A stretch of 9,758 bases of DNA from Lysobacteraceae bacterium UBA6001 (GCA_002429615.1 DJAN01000309.1:1-9758), one strand, 5' to 3'. Positions 1 through 9,758 are shown, counted from the stretch's first letter. A program made the numbers and translations. Notes: generated by a model from the sequence alone, not told the origin.

Positions 1-103
1 CCGCGGGCTTGCCTGCGGCCGTGGTCTTGGCGGGAGACGCCGGCTGGGCGCAGGCGGACAGGCTGGCCGCGCAGAGCAGCGTGGAAAGGACGTAACGGAA
101 CAT
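1..103 (-). CDS. N-terminal fragment of an exported lipoprotein-type protein, probably DsbC
   Basis: Only the first 34 codons lie in the window; the gene continues past position 1. The ATG at 103-101 has a GGAAG ribosome binding site five bases upstream. The peptide opens with MFRY and a hydrophobic core, then reaches L15-S16-A17-C18, a textbook lipobox for lipid attachment at Cys18. Ala at the next position would favour the outer membrane by the usual sorting rule. An Ala/Pro/Lys-rich linker follows. No catalytic domain is visible, so function rests on context: the gene lies just downstream of xerD on the same strand, the place of dsbC (periplasmic disulfide isomerase) in E. coli, and I believe also in Xanthomonas. 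Seen: start, RBS, lipobox. Inferred: DsbC. Another small lipoprotein remains possible. Confidence 0.55.
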   Translation of the reverse strand, partial: MFRYVLSTLLCAASLSACAQPASPAKTTAAGKPA

Positions 104-108
104 CGACA

Positions 109-113
109 CTTCC
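109..113 (-). promoter_or_regulatory. Ribosome binding site of the lipoprotein/DsbC-like gene
   Basis: On the minus strand GGAAG lies five bases before the ATG at 103-101. It supports this start and shows that the gene has its own translation signal 72 bases after the xerD stop codon. Confidence 0.5.
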
Positions 114-175
114 AGAAGCGGATTTGCCTGGATTCTCGCACAGCCGATCTGAAGCGGCCGCGACGCGGCTGGAAC

Positions 176-1150
176 TCAGCCGCGCGGGTGGTGTCGCTGG
201 TGCAGTTGCTGCAGGTGTTCGCGGGCGACCAGGGTGTAGATCTGCGTGGTCGACAGCGAGCTGTGGCCCAGCAGCATCTGCAGCGCGCGCAGGTCCGCGC
301 CGTGGTTGAGCAGATGGGTGGCGAAACTGTGGCGCAGTCCGTGCGGGCTCACCAGCGCCGGGTCGATGCCGGCCACCGCCGCGTAGCGCTTCACCAGCCC
401 CCAGAACTGCTGGCGGCTCAAAGGCTTGCGGTCGATGCCGATGAACATCGGCACCTGGCCGTCCGCGCCGGCAGGCACGCTTTTGCCGCCCGCCAGGGTC
501 GCCCGGGCCGCGTCCAGATAACGCTGCAACCAGTGCTGCGACTCCTCGCCCAGCGGCACGAGGCGCTCCTTGCTGCCTTTGCCGGTCACCCGCAGCACGC
601 CCTGGCGCAGATTCACCGCGTTGGCGGGCAGGCCGACCAGCTCGCTGACACGCAGGCCGGCGGCATACATCAATTCCAGCATCGCGCGATCGCGCAGGCC
701 GGCTGGATCATCCAGCAGAGGCGCGGCCAGCAGGGCGTCGATCTGGCGCTCCGCCAGCGCCTTCGGCAGCGAGCGCGGCAGGCGCGGCGGGTCGATCAGC
801 GCGGTGGGGTCGTCGGCGCGCTCGCCCCGCACCACCGCCAGCCCGAAGAAGGCCCGCAGGCTCGACAGCAACCGCGCGTTGCTGCGCGGCGAATAACGCT
901 CCCCGGTACGCCAGGCGAGGTAGTCGAACAGACCCGCCCGGTCGATGCCCGCCAGCCCGCCCGCGCGGCCGTCGCGCCAGCGCGCCAGGCCGGACAGGTC
1001 GCGGCGGTAGCTGTCCAGCGTCTGCCGTGCCAGGCCCTGTTCGGCCCAGACCCGGTCTAGGAAGCGCTGGATGGCCTGTTCGTCCTCGGCACGCAGCGGC
1101 GGCAGCTCGCCCACGCGCTGGCGCCGTTCGGCGGGAGAATGCGATGACAT
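176..1150 (-). CDS. xerD: Site-specific tyrosine recombinase XerD
   Basis: XerD acts with XerC at dif near the replication terminus to resolve chromosome dimers, activated by FtsK. The 324-residue protein has an N-terminal SAM-like core-binding domain (about residues 22-110) and a C-terminal catalytic domain (about 128-315). The whole catalytic set is present: R167 (GLRVSE), K191 (GKGSKER), H270 and R273 (HGLRHSF), H296 (LGHSS) and the nucleophile Y305 (TTQIYT). Spacing agrees with E. coli XerD as I recall it, except for about seven extra residues between K191 and H270, in a loop around 220-233. The C terminus (LHQRHHPRG) is XerD-like rather than XerC-like. The N terminus is about 19 residues longer than in E. 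coli. The chosen ATG lies six bases after a -10-like element and lacks a clear Shine-Dalgarno. XerD is near certain; the start is likely. Confidence 0.96.
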   Translation of the reverse strand: MSSHSPAERRQRVGELPPLRAEDEQAIQRFLDRVWAEQGLARQTLDSYRRDLSGLARWRDGRAGGLAGIDRAGLFDYLAWRTGERYSPRSNARLLSSLRAFFGLAVVRGERADDPTALIDPPRLPRSLPKALAERQIDALLAAPLLDDPAGLRDRAMLELMYAAGLRVSELVGLPANAVNLRQGVLRVTGKGSKERLVPLGEESQHWLQRYLDAARATLAGGKSVPAGADGQVPMFIGIDRKPLSRQQFWGLVKRYAAVAGIDPALVSPHGLRHSFATHLLNHGADLRALQMLLGHSSLSTTQIYTLVAREHLQQLHQRHHPRG

Positions 1151-1156
1151 GCCACC

Positions 1157-1162
1157 AGCTTA
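1157..1162 (-). promoter_or_regulatory. Candidate -10 element for xerD (possible leaderless start)
   Basis: On the minus strand TAAGCT is followed by exactly six bases (GGTGGC) and then the xerD ATG. A transcription start about seven bases after a -10 would fall on the A of ATG, giving a leaderless mRNA. No good -35 box is seen at 16-18 bases, so the call rests on the -10, its spacing, the lack of a Shine-Dalgarno, and the matching arrangement on the other strand. Confidence 0.35.
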
Positions 1163-1206
1163 GCGGCATTGGTGCACGCCGGGTTCGCCGTGCCCGGCAC
1201 GACCGC

Positions 1207-1212
1207 TATGCT
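1207..1212 (+). promoter_or_regulatory. Candidate -10 element for the RDD gene (possible leaderless start)
   Basis: TATGCT is followed by six bases (TCAGGC) and then the ATG at 1219, the same geometry as in front of xerD on the other strand. A weak -35 candidate, TTCGCC at 1184-1189, sits 17 bases upstream and matches only three of six consensus bases. No Shine-Dalgarno precedes the ATG. Confidence 0.38.
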
Positions 1213-1218
1213 TCAGGC

Positions 1219-1713
1219 ATGGAGCCCACCACCGCGCAGCCCGTCCTCGACAACGCCGCCCCTGCCCGGCCACGCAGCCTTGTGCTGTGGCGGTTGCTGG
1301 CGATGTTCTACGACTTCTGGCCGGTACTGGCACTGTGGATGCTGGTGTCCACGGCATTCACGCTGGGCTTCTTCCTGGCCGGGCACCGCAGCCGCGAGAA
1401 CATTGCCCCGTTCAGCCCACTGCAGTGGCTGTTGTGGCTGTGCTGCTGGCTCGTCGCGGGCATCTACGCCACCGCCAGCTGGCGTCGCGGCGGGCAGACC
1501 CTGGGCATGCGCCCGTGGCGGCTGCGCCTGCAGGACATGAAGGGCGACAGGCCCAGCTGGGGCGCGCTGTGGGCGCGCTACGCAGCGGGCACGTTGTCGC
1601 TGCTGGCAGGAGGCCTTGGCTTCTGGTGGGCGTTCTTCGACCGCGAGCGGTTGACCTGGCATGACCGTCTCAGCGGCACGCGTCTAGTGCGGGTGGAAAA
1701 GTCACGGCGCTGA
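1219..1713 (+). CDS. RDD-family inner-membrane protein
   Basis: A 164-residue membrane protein of the RDD family, whose members are mostly uncharacterised; a few are linked to ion or solute transport, so no substrate is assigned. About 20 polar N-terminal residues lead into the first hydrophobic region (about 22-54), which carries the family's Arg and Asp (R25 in WRLLAMFYD, D32). A second segment lies at about 69-87 and a third at about 121-140. The hallmark GQTLGMRPWRLRL (92-104) and the closing WHDRLSGTRLV (147-157, with D149 and R150) confirm the family. The frame stays open upstream to 1027, but the ATG at 1219 is chosen because it starts just before the conserved domain, avoids overlap with xerD, and follows a -10-like element. 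It is transcribed away from xerD and towards lptG. Confidence 0.88.
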   Translation: MEPTTAQPVLDNAAPARPRSLVLWRLLAMFYDFWPVLALWMLVSTAFTLGFFLAGHRSRENIAPFSPLQWLLWLCCWLVAGIYATASWRRGGQTLGMRPWRLRLQDMKGDRPSWGALWARYAAGTLSLLAGGLGFWWAFFDRERLTWHDRLSGTRLVRVEKSRR

Positions 1714-1717
1714 ACGC

Positions 1718-1751
1718 TCAAAAAGACAGCCGCGTCAGCCGCAGGCGCGGC
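1718..1751 (-). terminator. Probable intrinsic terminator of the lptF-lptG operon
   Basis: On the minus strand, about 40 bases after the lptG stop codon, a GCCGCG/CGCGGC inverted repeat (1746-1751 with 1729-1734, 11-base loop) is followed after four bases by TTTTT (1720-1724). An alternative short hairpin, GCCGC-GCCT-GCGGC, forms in the same stretch. The stem is only six pairs, so strength is uncertain. On the plus strand no T-run follows the stem, so it is not a convincing terminator for the RDD gene. Confidence 0.45.
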
Positions 1752-1792
1752 GACAGTGCATCAGCAGCAAAGCACGACCTGTCAGGCCATAG

Positions 1793-2899
1793 CTAACTGC
1801 TGCGTCGGCGGAACAACAGGCCCGACACCACCATCATCACGATGGGCGGCAACGCATACGCGATGCGGTAGTCGAACTTGAGCGCACCGGCCATGCGACC
1901 GAAGAACAGCTGCAGCAGCCAGAAGCCCAGCGCGAACAGGATGCCCAGGAACAGGCGCTTGCCCATGCCGCCGCTGCGCAGCGAACCGAAAGCGAACGGA
2001 ATGGCGGCCAGGCACAGCGCCAGCACGTTGAGCGGATAGAACCAGCGGCTCCAGTACTGATCCTCGTAGTCGCGCGCATCCAGCCCGTTGCGACGCCGAT
2101 ACTCGATGCTGGTGTGCAGGTCGTGCGCGGACAGGTTGCGCGGCTTGGCCAGGCCGGCCGCCAGCGCCGCCGGATCCAGTGCCGACTGCCACGGCATTTC
2201 CGCCTTCTTCTCACGCGTCACCGAACGTTCGGCGAAGTGGTCCTCCTGCACCTGTCGCAGGGTCCAGCCCGAGTCGCGATGCTCGGCGACCGCCGCGTAG
2301 GTCAAGGTCTGCAGGCGGCCGTCGTCGCCGATCTGGTACAGCCGCACATCGTGCAGCTCCAGTGCGGTGCCGCCGCCATCCAGCAGCTTCTCCTCGCCGC
2401 TCTGGGCGTTGAGGAAGATGTTGCCCTCGCGCGCCCACAGGCCCGCGTAGCGCGCCATCGACATGTTGCTCTCGTAGCGGGCGCTGGCCTTGAGCACGTC
2501 GGCCTGGCTCTGCGCCCACGGGCCCAGGGTCTCGCCGCTGACGACCATCAGGCCGGTCAGCAGCGCCATGGCGGCGGCCACCGAGAAACTGAGCCGGCGC
2601 CGCGACAGCCCGAGCGCGCGCAGCGCGGTCAGCTCGGACGTCGCCGCCAGCTGGCCCAGGCCCATCAGCGCGCCGATCACCGCGGCGGTCGGGAACAGGG
2701 TGTAGGCGCGACGCGGCACGGTGTAGGCGACGTAGGCGATGGCATGCCCAAAGCTGTAGCCGCCCTGCCCGATGTCCTTGGCTTCGCTGGAGAACGCGTT
2801 GACCACGTCCAGGCCGAGCAGGACCGCCCAGGTCAGCAGCACCGTGCCGATCACCGCCCGGCCGATGTAGAGATCATGGATGCGCGGGGTGAACCTCAT
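1793..2899 (-). CDS. lptG: LPS export ABC transporter permease LptG
   Basis: LptG is one of two permeases of the inner-membrane LptB2FG complex, which extracts lipopolysaccharide and passes it to LptC/LptA. The 368 residues (E. coli about 360) show the family layout: three N-terminal membrane segments (about 14-34, 58-82, 102-121), a periplasmic beta-jellyroll domain (about 125-280) and three C-terminal segments (about 287-306, 315-334, 347-363). The cytoplasmic coupling helix that docks on LptB is visible as ATSELTALRALGLS (86-99), with conserved E89. The conserved PFAFGSLRSGGMGKR (301-315) follows TM4. The ATG overlaps the lptF stop as ATGA (2899-2896) and has a GGAGGG site seven bases upstream inside lptF, so the two are co-transcribed and probably translationally coupled. 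LptG rather than LptF because it is second in the pair. Confidence 0.95.
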   Translation of the reverse strand: MRFTPRIHDLYIGRAVIGTVLLTWAVLLGLDVVNAFSSEAKDIGQGGYSFGHAIAYVAYTVPRRAYTLFPTAAVIGALMGLGQLAATSELTALRALGLSRRRLSFSVAAAMALLTGLMVVSGETLGPWAQSQADVLKASARYESNMSMARYAGLWAREGNIFLNAQSGEEKLLDGGGTALELHDVRLYQIGDDGRLQTLTYAAVAEHRDSGWTLRQVQEDHFAERSVTREKKAEMPWQSALDPAALAAGLAKPRNLSAHDLHTSIEYRRRNGLDARDYEDQYWSRWFYPLNVLALCLAAIPFAFGSLRSGGMGKRLFLGILFALGFWLLQLFFGRMAGALKFDYRIAYALPPIVMMVVSGLLFRRRSS

Positions 2900-3981
2900 G
2901 CCGTCGCCCTCCGCGGCCGCGACAGCCGTCCGTCACGCACATAGGCCCAGACCGCGACCAGCAGCAGCGGCGCCAGCAGCCACCACAGCCCCAGCGCGGC
3001 GGGGGTCTTGCCGGCCGCGATCCATTGCGTGCCGACGATCATCAGATTGGTCCCGACCAGATAGCCGAGGAAGGCCAGCATGATGCGGCCATAGCGCTGC
3101 TGGCGCGGCGAGCTGCGCGACAGCGGCAGGGCCAGCAGCGCGAAAGCCAGCGCCAGCAACGGCGGGGCGATGCGCCAGTTCAGCTGGGCCCGGGCCGACA
3201 GGCGTTCGTCGCCGAGCAGGCGGCGGGTGGACATCACTTCCGGGTCGTTCTCGTCATGCACCTGGGCACGATCCGGCAGCGCGACCTCGTTGCGGGCGAA
3301 GCGCAGCAGGCGGTAGTCCAGCCCCTCGCCCTTGGCCGGCCCTTCGACCCGGTAGCCCTCCTCCATGCGCAGGAAGCGGTCCTTCTTGCCCTCGAAGAAC
3401 ACCGAGCCGGTATTGGCGGTGGCGACGTCGACGCGGTCCTCGGTCTGGCGCTGCATGAAGATCCGGCCGAACTGGGTGCCGTCCGGCGAGACGCTGGACA
3501 GATACACCACCCCGCCACCGGACAGCGGGGTGAAACGCCCGGCCTCCAGCCCGGCGATCACCACCGAGCGGTTGGCGTCTTCGAGCATCTTGTCGGCGGT
3601 ACGGGTGGCCAGCGGCCCCAGCCACAGCGAGCAGGCCGCGATCAGGATCACCACCGGGCCGGCCAGCAGCATGATCGGCCGCAGCAGCCGCCCCGGGCCG
3701 ACGCCGATGGCGGTGATCACCGCCATCTCCGAATCGCGGTACAGCCGGGCCAGGGCCAGCAGCAGGCCGAGCATCAGCGCCAGCGGCAGGATCAACGGCA
3801 GATAGGCCACGAACTGCAGTCCCAGCTGGGACAGCAGCAGCCGGGCCGGGATGCGGCCATCGGCGATGTTGCCCAGGATGTCCACCAGCACGGCGCCCAC
3901 GCTGACCACCAGCAGCACGATCAGGGTCGCGAAGAAGCTCTGGGTGAAATCCCGCAGCAGATAACGGTCGAGCTTCGGCAT
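2896..3981 (-). CDS. lptF: LPS export ABC transporter permease LptF
   Basis: LptF pairs with LptG in the LptB2FG transporter that powers LPS export from the inner membrane. The protein has 361 residues, close to E. coli LptF. The N terminus MPKLDRYLLRDFTQSF is typical of the family. Membrane segments lie at about 14-37, 54-80, 100-122, 271-288, 299-318 and 331-348, with the periplasmic domain at about 123-265. The LptB coupling helix is YRDSEMAVITAIGVGP (81-96) with conserved E85, and PLSRSSPRQQRYGR (286-299) is the conserved loop after TM4. It is first in the lptF-lptG operon and divergent from pepA, the same arrangement as in E. coli. No Shine-Dalgarno precedes the ATG: the preceding bases are C-rich. 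The start is kept because it matches the family N terminus. Confidence 0.95.
   Translation of the reverse strand: MPKLDRYLLRDFTQSFFATLIVLLVVSVGAVLVDILGNIADGRIPARLLLSQLGLQFVAYLPLILPLALMLGLLLALARLYRDSEMAVITAIGVGPGRLLRPIMLLAGPVVILIAACSLWLGPLATRTADKMLEDANRSVVIAGLEAGRFTPLSGGGVVYLSSVSPDGTQFGRIFMQRQTEDRVDVATANTGSVFFEGKKDRFLRMEEGYRVEGPAKGEGLDYRLLRFARNEVALPDRAQVHDENDPEVMSTRRLLGDERLSARAQLNWRIAPPLLALAFALLALPLSRSSPRQQRYGRIMLAFLGYLVGTNLMIVGTQWIAAGKTPAALGLWWLLAPLLLVAVWAYVRDGRLSRPRRATA
2907..2912 (-). promoter_or_regulatory. Strong ribosome binding site of lptG inside lptF
   Basis: GGAGGG on the minus strand, seven bases before the lptG ATG, lies within the last lptF codons. Together with the ATGA overlap it fixes the lptG start and supports coupled, near-equal production of the two permeases. 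Confidence 0.7.
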
Positions 3982-4049
3982 AGGGTGGGGGCTTGCTAAA
4001 CTCTTGGATTCGTTCGCGGAGCCGCCAGCCTAACCGGGCCGGCGTAAAC

Positions 4050-4069
4050 AGTCCGCGATTGTACGGACT
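4050..4069. promoter_or_regulatory. Interrupted palindrome in the lptF-pepA divergent region
   Basis: AGTCCG (4050-4055) and CGGACT (4064-4069) form a perfect six-base inverted repeat around the eight bases CGATTGTA. It lies between the lptF start (3981) and the pepA start (4089). The centre reads TACAAT on the minus strand, a five-of-six match to the -10 consensus, and TTGTAC on the plus strand; neither has a convincing -35 box. It could be an operator over a promoter or a hairpin in a leader RNA. Only the repeat is observed; the role is inferred. Confidence 0.4.
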
Positions 4070-4088
4070 TGCCAACGGAATCTGCTCA

Positions 4089-5570
<1,482 letters not shown>

Positions 5571-5577
5571 TGCACCC

Positions 5578-5616
5578 GGCAAGGCGCGCCGCATGCGCGC
5601 GCCTTGCCCCGCTTTT
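5578..5616 (+). terminator. Hairpin and T-run between pepA and holC (terminator or attenuator)
   Basis: Two perfect 12-base arms, GGCAAGGCGCGC (5578-5589) and GCGCGCCTTGCC (5597-5608), enclose a seven-base loop. Four bases later comes TTTT (5613-5616). The hairpin begins seven bases after the pepA stop codon. The T-run is short and displaced, so termination may be partial. It could instead protect the 3' end of a processed pepA mRNA and separate pepA levels from holC-valS. Confidence 0.5.
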
Positions 5617-5639
5617 CCGTCCCCCAAGAAACCTGCCCG

Positions 5640-6065
5640 ATGCCCCGCGCCGACTTCTACCTGATCGCCAAGCCCCGCTTCCTCACCGAACCGCTGAAGC
5701 TGGTCTGCGAACTCGCGCGCAAGGCGAACGACGCCAACCTGTCGATGCTGATCCTGGCGCGCGACGGCGGGCAGGCCGAGGAACTGGACGATCTGTTGTG
5801 GTCGTTCGATCCGGACGCATATATCCCGCACCAGATCGCCGGCATGGATGAGGACGACGACGATGCACCGGTGCTCATCGCCACGCCCGACCTGGACGTG
5901 CCGGCGCGCGCGCTGGTGCTGAACCTGCGCGATGACCCCTACCTGGGCGCGTGCGACCGCATCCTGGAAGTGGTGCCGGCCGATCCCGCCGCGCGCGAGC
6001 CGCTGCGCGAGCGCTGGAAGCAGTACAAGGCGCTCGGCCTGGAATTGAACAAGTACGACATGTAA
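5640..6065 (+). CDS. holC: DNA polymerase III chi subunit HolC
   Basis: Chi bridges the clamp loader, through psi, to single-stranded DNA binding protein at the replication fork. The 141-residue product (E. coli 147) opens with [12 protein letters not shown] and shows the family core [11 protein letters not shown] (21-31), [19 protein letters not shown] (50-68, compare E. coli LDEALW...FVPHNLAG) and the C-terminal [15 protein letters not shown] (123-137), which corresponds to the E. coli segment around the SSB-contacting region. An unusual acidic run D70-E-D-D-D-D75 sits in the loop after IPHQIAG. The ATG at 5640 is chosen over in-frame codons further upstream, which fall in the hairpin; no strong Shine-Dalgarno is seen. 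It lies between pepA and valS, as in E. coli. Confidence 0.93.
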   Translation: MPRADFYLIAKPRFLTEPLKLVCELARKANDANLSMLILARDGGQAEELDDLLWSFDPDAYIPHQIAGMDEDDDDAPVLIATPDLDVPARALVLNLRDDPYLGACDRILEVVPADPAAREPLRERWKQYKALGLELNKYDM

Positions 6066-6124
6066 GACGCCGCGCCCGCGCGACGCCTCCCGAACACGCT
6101 CCCGAATCCGAATCCCCGGCCTTT

Positions 6125-8950
<2,826 letters not shown>

Positions 8951-8960
8951 GGAATACGAA

Positions 8961-8984
8961 AACGCCGCTGGAAACAGCGGCGTT
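8961..8984. terminator. Bidirectional intrinsic terminator between valS and rimI
   Basis: A perfect ten-pair stem, AACGCCGCTG (8961-8970) and CAGCGGCGTT (8975-8984), is closed by a GAAA tetraloop. On the plus strand it is followed by CTTGTTTGC, ending valS transcripts ten bases after the stop codon. On the minus strand the stem runs into TTTT, so it also serves rimI, whose stop codon lies 26 bases upstream. Confidence 0.88.
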
Positions 8985-9010
8985 CTTGTTTGCACGGTGG
9001 GTGGCTGGGC

Positions 9011-9493
9011 TCAGCCCATCCCCTCGAACGCCAGCTCCATCGCCATCACCAGTGCGTCCTCGCGGCCGCTTTGCGCCGGGTAGTAACGCGGCCGACGGCC
9101 GATCTCGTTGAAGCCTTCGGAGTGGTACAGCGCGATCGCCGAGGTATTGGACGGCCGCACTTCCAGGAACACGCGGCTGGCACCACGCTCGCGCGCAAGC
9201 CGCACCAGCGCGCGCAGCAGCACGCGGCCATGGCCGCGGGATTGCAGCGCCGGGTCGACGCACACGTTGAGGATGTGGGCCTCATCGGCGGCGATGCTGA
9301 GCATGCCGTAGCCCACCAGCAGCCCGCCCTGCTCCATCACCCGCCCCGGATAACCGGCGTGCAGGCAGTCGCGGAAGATGCCGCGCGTCCAGGGGAACGG
9401 ATAGGCGCGACGCTCGACTTCCATCACCGCGTCGAGGTCCTCCTCGCGCATCGGTCGCAATACGACCGGCGCCGGCGCGCTTACCGCGCTCAT
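9011..9493 (-). CDS. rimI: Ribosomal protein S18 alanine N-acetyltransferase RimI
   Basis: A GNAT-fold enzyme that uses acetyl-CoA to acetylate the N-terminal alanine of ribosomal protein S18. The 160-residue product shows MREEDLDAVMEVERRAYPFPW (from 15), typical of RimI, then motif A with the acetyl-CoA loop LNVCVDPALQSRGHGRVLL (from 75; loop Q84-R-G-H-G-R90). The catalytic pair is E111 (FLEVRPSN) and Y123 (ALYHSEGF), with the same 12-residue spacing as E103 and Y115 of E. coli RimI. The start at 9493 is chosen over an in-frame ATG at 9538 because it follows AGGAAAGG and overlaps the upstream stop codon as ATGA, implying translational coupling to the HolD-like gene. E. coli also has holD next to rimI. 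TsaE/TsaB-type neighbours are absent from the window. Confidence 0.93.
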   Translation of the reverse strand: MSAVSAPAPVVLRPMREEDLDAVMEVERRAYPFPWTRGIFRDCLHAGYPGRVMEQGGLLVGYGMLSIAADEAHILNVCVDPALQSRGHGRVLLRALVRLARERGASRVFLEVRPSNTSAIALYHSEGFNEIGRRPRYYPAQSGREDALVMAMELAFEGMG

Positions 9494-9758
9494 GCGCCTT
9501 TCCTGCCCTGCCGGCGCAGTGCCCGCAGCTGCGGCCACAGCGCGCGCTTGGCGCGTGGGTTGGCGCGCAGCTCGGCCAGCGGCCAGGTCGCCATCAGTGT
9601 CTGCGTGGCCGGATCGTTGGGATTCAGCCCCGAAGCCCGCAGCAGTGCGATCTGCAGGCGATCCGGCAGGCCGGTGCGGCCACGGCGCGGCACGCTGGCG
9701 GCCATCTCCGGCGCGGTATCGGGCGTCGCTGCATCAGGCGCGCTGGGCGCCTGGCGGC
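9490..9758 (-). CDS. holD: DNA polymerase III psi subunit-like protein HolD (C-terminal part)
   Basis: The last 88 codons of a gene whose start lies beyond the window; the frame is open to the edge. The visible part begins with an Ala/Pro/Asp-rich stretch of about 25 residues (disordered linker by composition), then RTGLPDRLQIALLRASGLNP and the C-terminal block PLAELRANPRAKRALWPQL. As I recall it, E. coli psi ends with PALTDLRANPTARAALWQQI, which shares the L-R-A-N-P, A, A-L-W and Q positions. Its place just upstream of rimI also matches holD-rimI in E. coli. Psi links chi to the clamp-loader complex. The stretch between the LLRA and LRANP blocks looks shorter than in E. coli, so the family is divergent here. 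An internal ATG at 9705 exists but would exclude the linker; the true start is probably upstream. Identity is inferred from motif plus context. Confidence 0.62.
   Translation of the reverse strand, partial: RQAPSAPDAATPDTAPEMAASVPRRGRTGLPDRLQIALLRASGLNPNDPATQTLMATWPLAELRANPRAKRALWPQLRALRRQGRKGA
9497..9504 (-). promoter_or_regulatory. Ribosome binding site of rimI inside the HolD-like gene
   Basis: AGGAAAGG on the minus strand, with its AGGA core seven bases before the rimI ATG, lies in the last codons of the upstream gene. It decides the start at 9493 over the longer in-frame alternative. Confidence 0.65.

Noticed and set aside
157..169. Short hairpin GCCGC-GAC-GCGGC just after the xerD stop
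   Set aside because: Five base pairs with no T-run on the minus strand; too weak to call a terminator in GC-rich DNA.
188..1060. A 290-codon open frame antisense to xerD
   Set aside because: Its Gln/Arg/Ala-rich product has no motif, and xerD is intact on the other strand.
3025..3999. A 324-codon open frame antisense to lptF
   Set aside because: Its Gln/His/Gly-rich product is an artefact of the codon bias of lptF.
3993..4088. Longer PepA N terminus beginning near 3993
   Set aside because: The extra 32 residues are Arg/Ser-rich, unlike the family N terminus, and would cover the promoter-like region and palindrome.
6066..6124. T-box or other riboswitch leader for valS
   Set aside because: The gap after holC is only 59 bases, with no stem I or T-box sequence, and valS in Proteobacteria is not normally T-box controlled.

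Overview
The window is a compact, GC-rich stretch of bacterial chromosome carrying housekeeping genes. The gene set and order fit a gammaproteobacterium of the Xanthomonadaceae (Xanthomonas, Stenotrophomonas, Pseudoxanthomonas or Lysobacter type); the genus is an inference from synteny and base composition. The blocks lptG-lptF / pepA-holC-valS and xerD-dsbC are also known from E. coli. No mobile element, CRISPR array, rRNA, tRNA or phage gene is visible, and no gene-free stretch exceeds about 110 bases.

Layout. Positions 1-1150 (minus strand) hold the start of a lipoprotein-type exported protein, probably DsbC, with xerD upstream of it. At 1219-1713 (plus) is a small RDD-family membrane protein, divergent from xerD. 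At 1793-3981 (minus) is the lptF-lptG pair, joined by an ATGA overlap and probably ended by a terminator near 1718-1751. Divergent from lptF, 4089-8950 (plus) holds pepA, holC and valS, closed by a strong bidirectional terminator at 8961-8984. At 9011-9758 (minus) a cut-off gene resembling holD is coupled to rimI by a second ATGA overlap.

Functions. XerD resolves chromosome dimers. LptF and LptG are the membrane core of the LPS exporter. PepA is a leucyl aminopeptidase that in E. coli also binds DNA. HolC and the HolD-like protein are the chi and psi subunits of the DNA polymerase III clamp loader. ValS charges tRNA-Val. RimI acetylates ribosomal protein S18.

I did not find an undescribed system. 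The points most worth a second look are: a matched pair of -10-like elements exactly six bases from the divergent xerD and RDD start codons, suggesting leaderless mRNAs; recognition of the edge gene as psi from its C-terminal motif, placing chi and psi in one neighbourhood; a 12-bp hairpin between pepA and holC; and a palindrome between lptF and pepA.
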